This document shows positions 5,006 through 7,303 of a stretch of 7,303 nucleotides of DNA, in pieces. The notes under the pieces were generated by a model. The model saw nothing but the letters and a program-made list of their open reading frames with translations, searched no databases and had not been told where the DNA came from. A program made the position numbers and the translations under genes. This DNA is from an uncultured Acetatifactor sp. Lineage in GTDB: Bacteria > Bacillota > Clostridia > Lachnospirales > Lachnospiraceae. Location of the stretch: NCBI GenBank assembly GCA_910587755.1, contig CAJUNZ010000118.1:1-7303 (forward strand), written 5' to 3'. How positions within the stretch are numbered: position 1 is the first letter of the stretch; the number at the start of each line of letters is the position of its first letter.

Positions 5006-6326
5006 ATGAGGAAACCGTTACCCATAGGCGTTGATAATTTTAAAAAGGTAATAAAAGAATATTATTATAACGATAAATCAATGTTACTCAAAGAACTGCT
5101 GGACCTGAAAGGGGAAGTAAATCTGTTTATGTCTGTGCCAGGTTACAGGGAAAAAGGTGGTTATACTGATAGACGAGTATGATGTGCCCTTGGAAAACGC
5201 CTATTTTAGAGGATTTTATGGCCAGATGGTTGATTTTATCCGCTCTTTGTTTGAATCCGTGCTGAAAACCAATGTTTACCTGCAGTTTGCAGTGATAACA
5301 GGATGTCTTCGTATTTCCAAGGAGAGTATTTTTACCGGACTGAATCACCTGAAAATTATTTCTGTTCTTGACCGTCAATATAGTGAGTATTTCGGGTTCA
5401 CTGAACAGGAGGTACAGCGGATGATGGCAGACTACGGTGTAGAGAGCCGTTTTACTGTTATGAAGGAGTGGTACGATGGGTATATGTTTGGTGATAGAGA
5501 AGTCTACAATCCCTGGAGTGTGATTAATTATCTGTATGACCTTAGAACGAATATTGACGCATTTCCGCGTCCTTACTGGGTCAATACCAGTTCAAACGAC
5601 ATTATTAAGGATATGGTGTACAAAGCTGACAGGGAGACCAAGGGGCATATTGAGACGCTTCTGGAAGGGGGGACGCTGGAGGTGCCGGTGCATGAAGAGA
5701 TCACCTACGAGGATATGCACAGCAGAGGGGGAAATCTGTGGAATTTTCTCTATTTTACCGGATATCTCACCAAAAAAAGTGAAAGTTTCAGAAATTCTTC
5801 TATTTTCCTGCAGCTTAGGATCCCTAATGTGGAGGTAAAGACCATCTATCAGAATACGATCATGGGATGGCTGCGGCAGACCATAGAGAAGCAGGATTTT
5901 CGGGATCTGTACCACGCTATGGAAGAGGGAGACGCAGAAAAAATGCAGGATATTCTGGGCGGGCTGCTTTTTTCCACCATCAGCTTTTATGACAGCGTAG
6001 AGAGCTTTTATCATGGTTTTCTTGCCGGAATCCTGAGCCAGAGCCAGGATTATCTGGTAAAGTCGAATCGGGAATCTGGCAGTGGACGTTCTGATCTGAT
6101 GGTGAAGAGCCCTTCCCTGCGGGGCAGATCCTTTATCCTGGAGTTAAAGATTTCAGAGCATATTGACAATCTGGGGAAGGATGCGGACAGAGCTTTGGAG
6201 CAGATCTATGAAAAGAAATACAGGGAGAAGCTGCGGGCAGAAGGATATCGGAAAATTGACTGCTATGGTATTTCTTTTTACAGAAAGGACTGCGAAGTGC
6301 GGTTTGGAAAGAGGTTGGAAGGATAA
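5006..6326 (+). pseudogene. AAA-ATPase/PD-(D/E)XK nuclease-type gene, broken by internal deletion
   Basis: This resembles the AAA-ATPase-like family with a C-terminal PD-(D/E)XK nuclease-like domain, which is widespread in gut Firmicutes and Bacteroidetes and of unsettled function. AGGAGG (4994-4999) precedes an ATG at 5006. The frame reads MRKPLPIGVDNF and ends KGEVNLF at about 5128, the family's normal N-terminus. It should then continue into the Walker A segment (TRPRRFGKT-like), but this is absent. The 5006 frame stops at 5180-5182. From about 5133 another frame (LCQVTGKKVVILIDEYD) resumes with the Walker B-like motif and runs to TAA at 6324-6326. Later landmarks are intact: GCLRISKESIFTGL, EWYDGYMFG, YNPWSVINYL, and the nuclease residues Asp (6093-6095) in GRSDLMV and ELK (6141-6149). 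Roughly 100 residues appear to be missing, plus a frame change. A shorter product from GTG at 5157 is possible but would lack Walker A. The upstream 133 bases (4873-5005) show no clear promoter. Confidence 0.85.
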
Positions 6327-6466
6327 AAACGGCTGCGGTTGAATTGACATGGTAAAGGGACAGTGCAAAAAAGTGCTTTTGAGGCTGCAGTGGGGAAAGC
6401 AAGGGAAGGTACTCCGGATTCTGCCCGTCGGGAAGGGGGAATAAAAATAAAATTGCGCGATTTTCT

Positions 6467-6496
6467 TCTATACAAAATGAGAATCCATGTTATAAT
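6467..6496 (+). promoter_or_regulatory. Predicted upstream promoter of alaS
   Basis: A perfect TATAAT (6491-6496) is preceded by TGT, giving an extended -10. A modest -35, TATACA (6467-6472), lies 18 bases upstream. The predicted start is near 6503, about 120 bases before the alaS ATG. Confidence 0.6.
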
Positions 6497-6536
6497 GTAA
6501 GGTATCCCCGCCGGAAAGGTAAAGTTGGGAACAGTA

Positions 6537-6547
6537 TCTGTTATAAT
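6537..6547 (+). promoter_or_regulatory. Second extended -10 box upstream of alaS
   Basis: A second TGTTATAATG sits 51 bases after the first, with TATAAT at 6542-6547. No good -35 is found at 16-18 bases, so activity would depend on the TGn extension. It overlaps the near-palindrome ACAGTATCTGT (6531-6541), which could be a binding site. The start would be near 6554, about 70 bases before alaS. Confidence 0.45.
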
Positions 6548-6623
6548 GGAGACATTTCTTTATGGCCCTCAGGGCATGAACCGGAACAGAGTGCCGGATA
6601 GAATAGACTAGGAGGAGAAACGC

Positions 6624-7303
6624 ATGAAACCGTTGGGTGTGAATGAACTTAGAAGAATGTACCTTGATTTTTTTGAGAGCAAGGGACATTTGAAGATGAA
6701 GAGCTTTTCCCTTGTGCCCCACAATGACAACAGCCTGCTGTTGATCAACGCTGGCATGGCACCTTTAAAACCTTATTTTACAGGGCAGGAGATTCCTCCC
6801 AGGCGCAGGGTGGCTACCTGCCAGAAATGTGTGCGCACGGGGGATATTGAACATGTGGGACGGACCGCCCGTCACCTGACATTTTTTGAAATGTTGGGAA
6901 ATTTTTCCTTTGGAGATTATTTCAAGCATGAGGCCATTGCCTGGAGCTGGGAGTTTCTGACCAAGGTGGTGGGCATGGAACCGGACAGGCTCTATCCTTC
7001 CATCTACTGTGAGGACGATGAGGCTTTTGAGATCTGGACGAAGGAAGTGGGCGTGCCCGGGGAGCGGATCAAACGGTTTTACAGGGATGAGAACGGGGAG
7101 TGCGACAATTTCTGGGAACTGGGAGCCGGCCCCTGCGGTCCCTGTTCGGAGATATACTACGACAGAGGAGAAAAGTACGGCTGCGGAAAGCCTGACTGCG
7201 GCGTGGGATGTGACTGCGACCGTTTTATGGAAGTGTGGAACAATGTGTTCACCCAGTTTGAGAGCGACGGCCACGGCAATTACACTGAGCTTTCTCAGAA
7301 AAA
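6624..7303 (+). CDS. alaS: Alanyl-tRNA synthetase, N-terminal part (cut by window end)
   Basis: Class II aminoacyl-tRNA synthetase that charges tRNA-Ala with alanine in the cytoplasm. The first 226 codons are present and the frame is open at the window edge; the family is usually close to 870-880 residues, so about a quarter is visible. The start MKPLGVNELRRMYLDFF is typical. The catalytic core shows LINAGMAPLKPYF (40-52), RVATCQKCVRTGDIEHVG (62-79), the motif 2 stretch TARHLTFFEMLGNFSFGDYF (81-100) and ELGAGPCGPCSEIYYDRG (165-182). A cysteine cluster (Cys187, 192, 196, 198) precedes DRFMEVWNNVFTQF. The editing and C-Ala domains lie beyond the window. AGGAGG at 6610-6615 is 8 bases before the ATG. 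Identity is secure. Confidence 0.97.
   Translation, partial: MKPLGVNELRRMYLDFFESKGHLKMKSFSLVPHNDNSLLLINAGMAPLKPYFTGQEIPPRRRVATCQKCVRTGDIEHVGRTARHLTFFEMLGNFSFGDYFKHEAIAWSWEFLTKVVGMEPDRLYPSIYCEDDEAFEIWTKEVGVPGERIKRFYRDENGECDNFWELGAGPCGPCSEIYYDRGEKYGCGKPDCGVGCDCDRFMEVWNNVFTQFESDGHGNYTELSQK

Larger units (their letters stand above)
6327..6623 (+). other. Non-coding region between the pseudogene and alaS
   Basis: I find no convincing reading frame here. The first ~110 bases contain only weak hairpins and no clear terminator for the pseudogene. The second half holds two extended -10 boxes and a leader for alaS. Near the alaS start are two short hairpins: GGCCCTCAGGGC (6564-6575) and CCGG/CCGG (6581-6584 with 6594-6597). 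There is no T-box sequence of the GGGTGGNACCGCG kind, although clostridial aminoacyl-tRNA synthetase genes often have one. Confidence 0.6.

Noticed and set aside
5120..5185. Programmed ribosomal frameshift in the AAA-ATPase gene
   Set aside because: Conserved protein sequence, including Walker A, is missing at the join, so a frame change alone cannot restore the product. No slippery heptamer is seen at the join.

Overview
The window looks like one end of a contig from a Firmicutes genome of the Lachnospiraceae type (clostridial cluster XIVa). The reasons are strong AGGAGG ribosome binding sites, a gap-pgk-tpiA glycolytic cluster, an alanyl-tRNA synthetase with a clostridial-looking cysteine segment, and an AAA-ATPase/PD-(D/E)XK family that I associate with gut anaerobes. 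The family assignment is inference from protein character, not from a search. The first 48 bases are not genomic: they match the Illumina i7/Read 2 adapter with an 8-base index.

Layout. 49-125 is the acidic C-terminal tail of an unidentified plus-strand gene, followed by a hairpin terminator (141-196). 196-1014 on the minus strand is a PHP-family phosphoesterase, probably histidinol-phosphatase (hisJ). Its predicted promoter lies at 1298-1326, so its mRNA would carry a leader of roughly 280 nt. That leader is filled by two near-identical copies of a ~111-bp imperfect palindrome plus a third partial copy. A divergent promoter at 1402-1430 drives gap (1520-2533) on the plus strand. Gap is followed by a strong intrinsic terminator, then pgk (2731-3954) and tpiA (4052-4801), which are probably co-transcribed and end at another strong terminator (4840-4872). 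5006-6326 is a broken AAA-ATPase/nuclease-type gene with an internal deletion and frame change. 6327-6623 is non-coding and holds two extended -10 boxes upstream of alaS, which starts at 6624 and runs off the window.

How the genes fit together. Gap, Pgk and TpiA carry out consecutive or branching steps of lower glycolysis: triose-phosphate isomerisation, oxidation/phosphorylation to 1,3-bisphosphoglycerate, and ATP formation. The terminator between gap and pgk suggests that gap can be expressed at a different level from pgk-tpiA. HisJ (histidine synthesis) and AlaRS (translation) are housekeeping genes that are not part of this unit.

The least ordinary parts are the tandem palindromic element in the hisJ leader, with its small internal reading frames, and the deleted AAA-ATPase gene. 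I see no CRISPR array, tRNA, rRNA, transposase or complete new multi-gene system.
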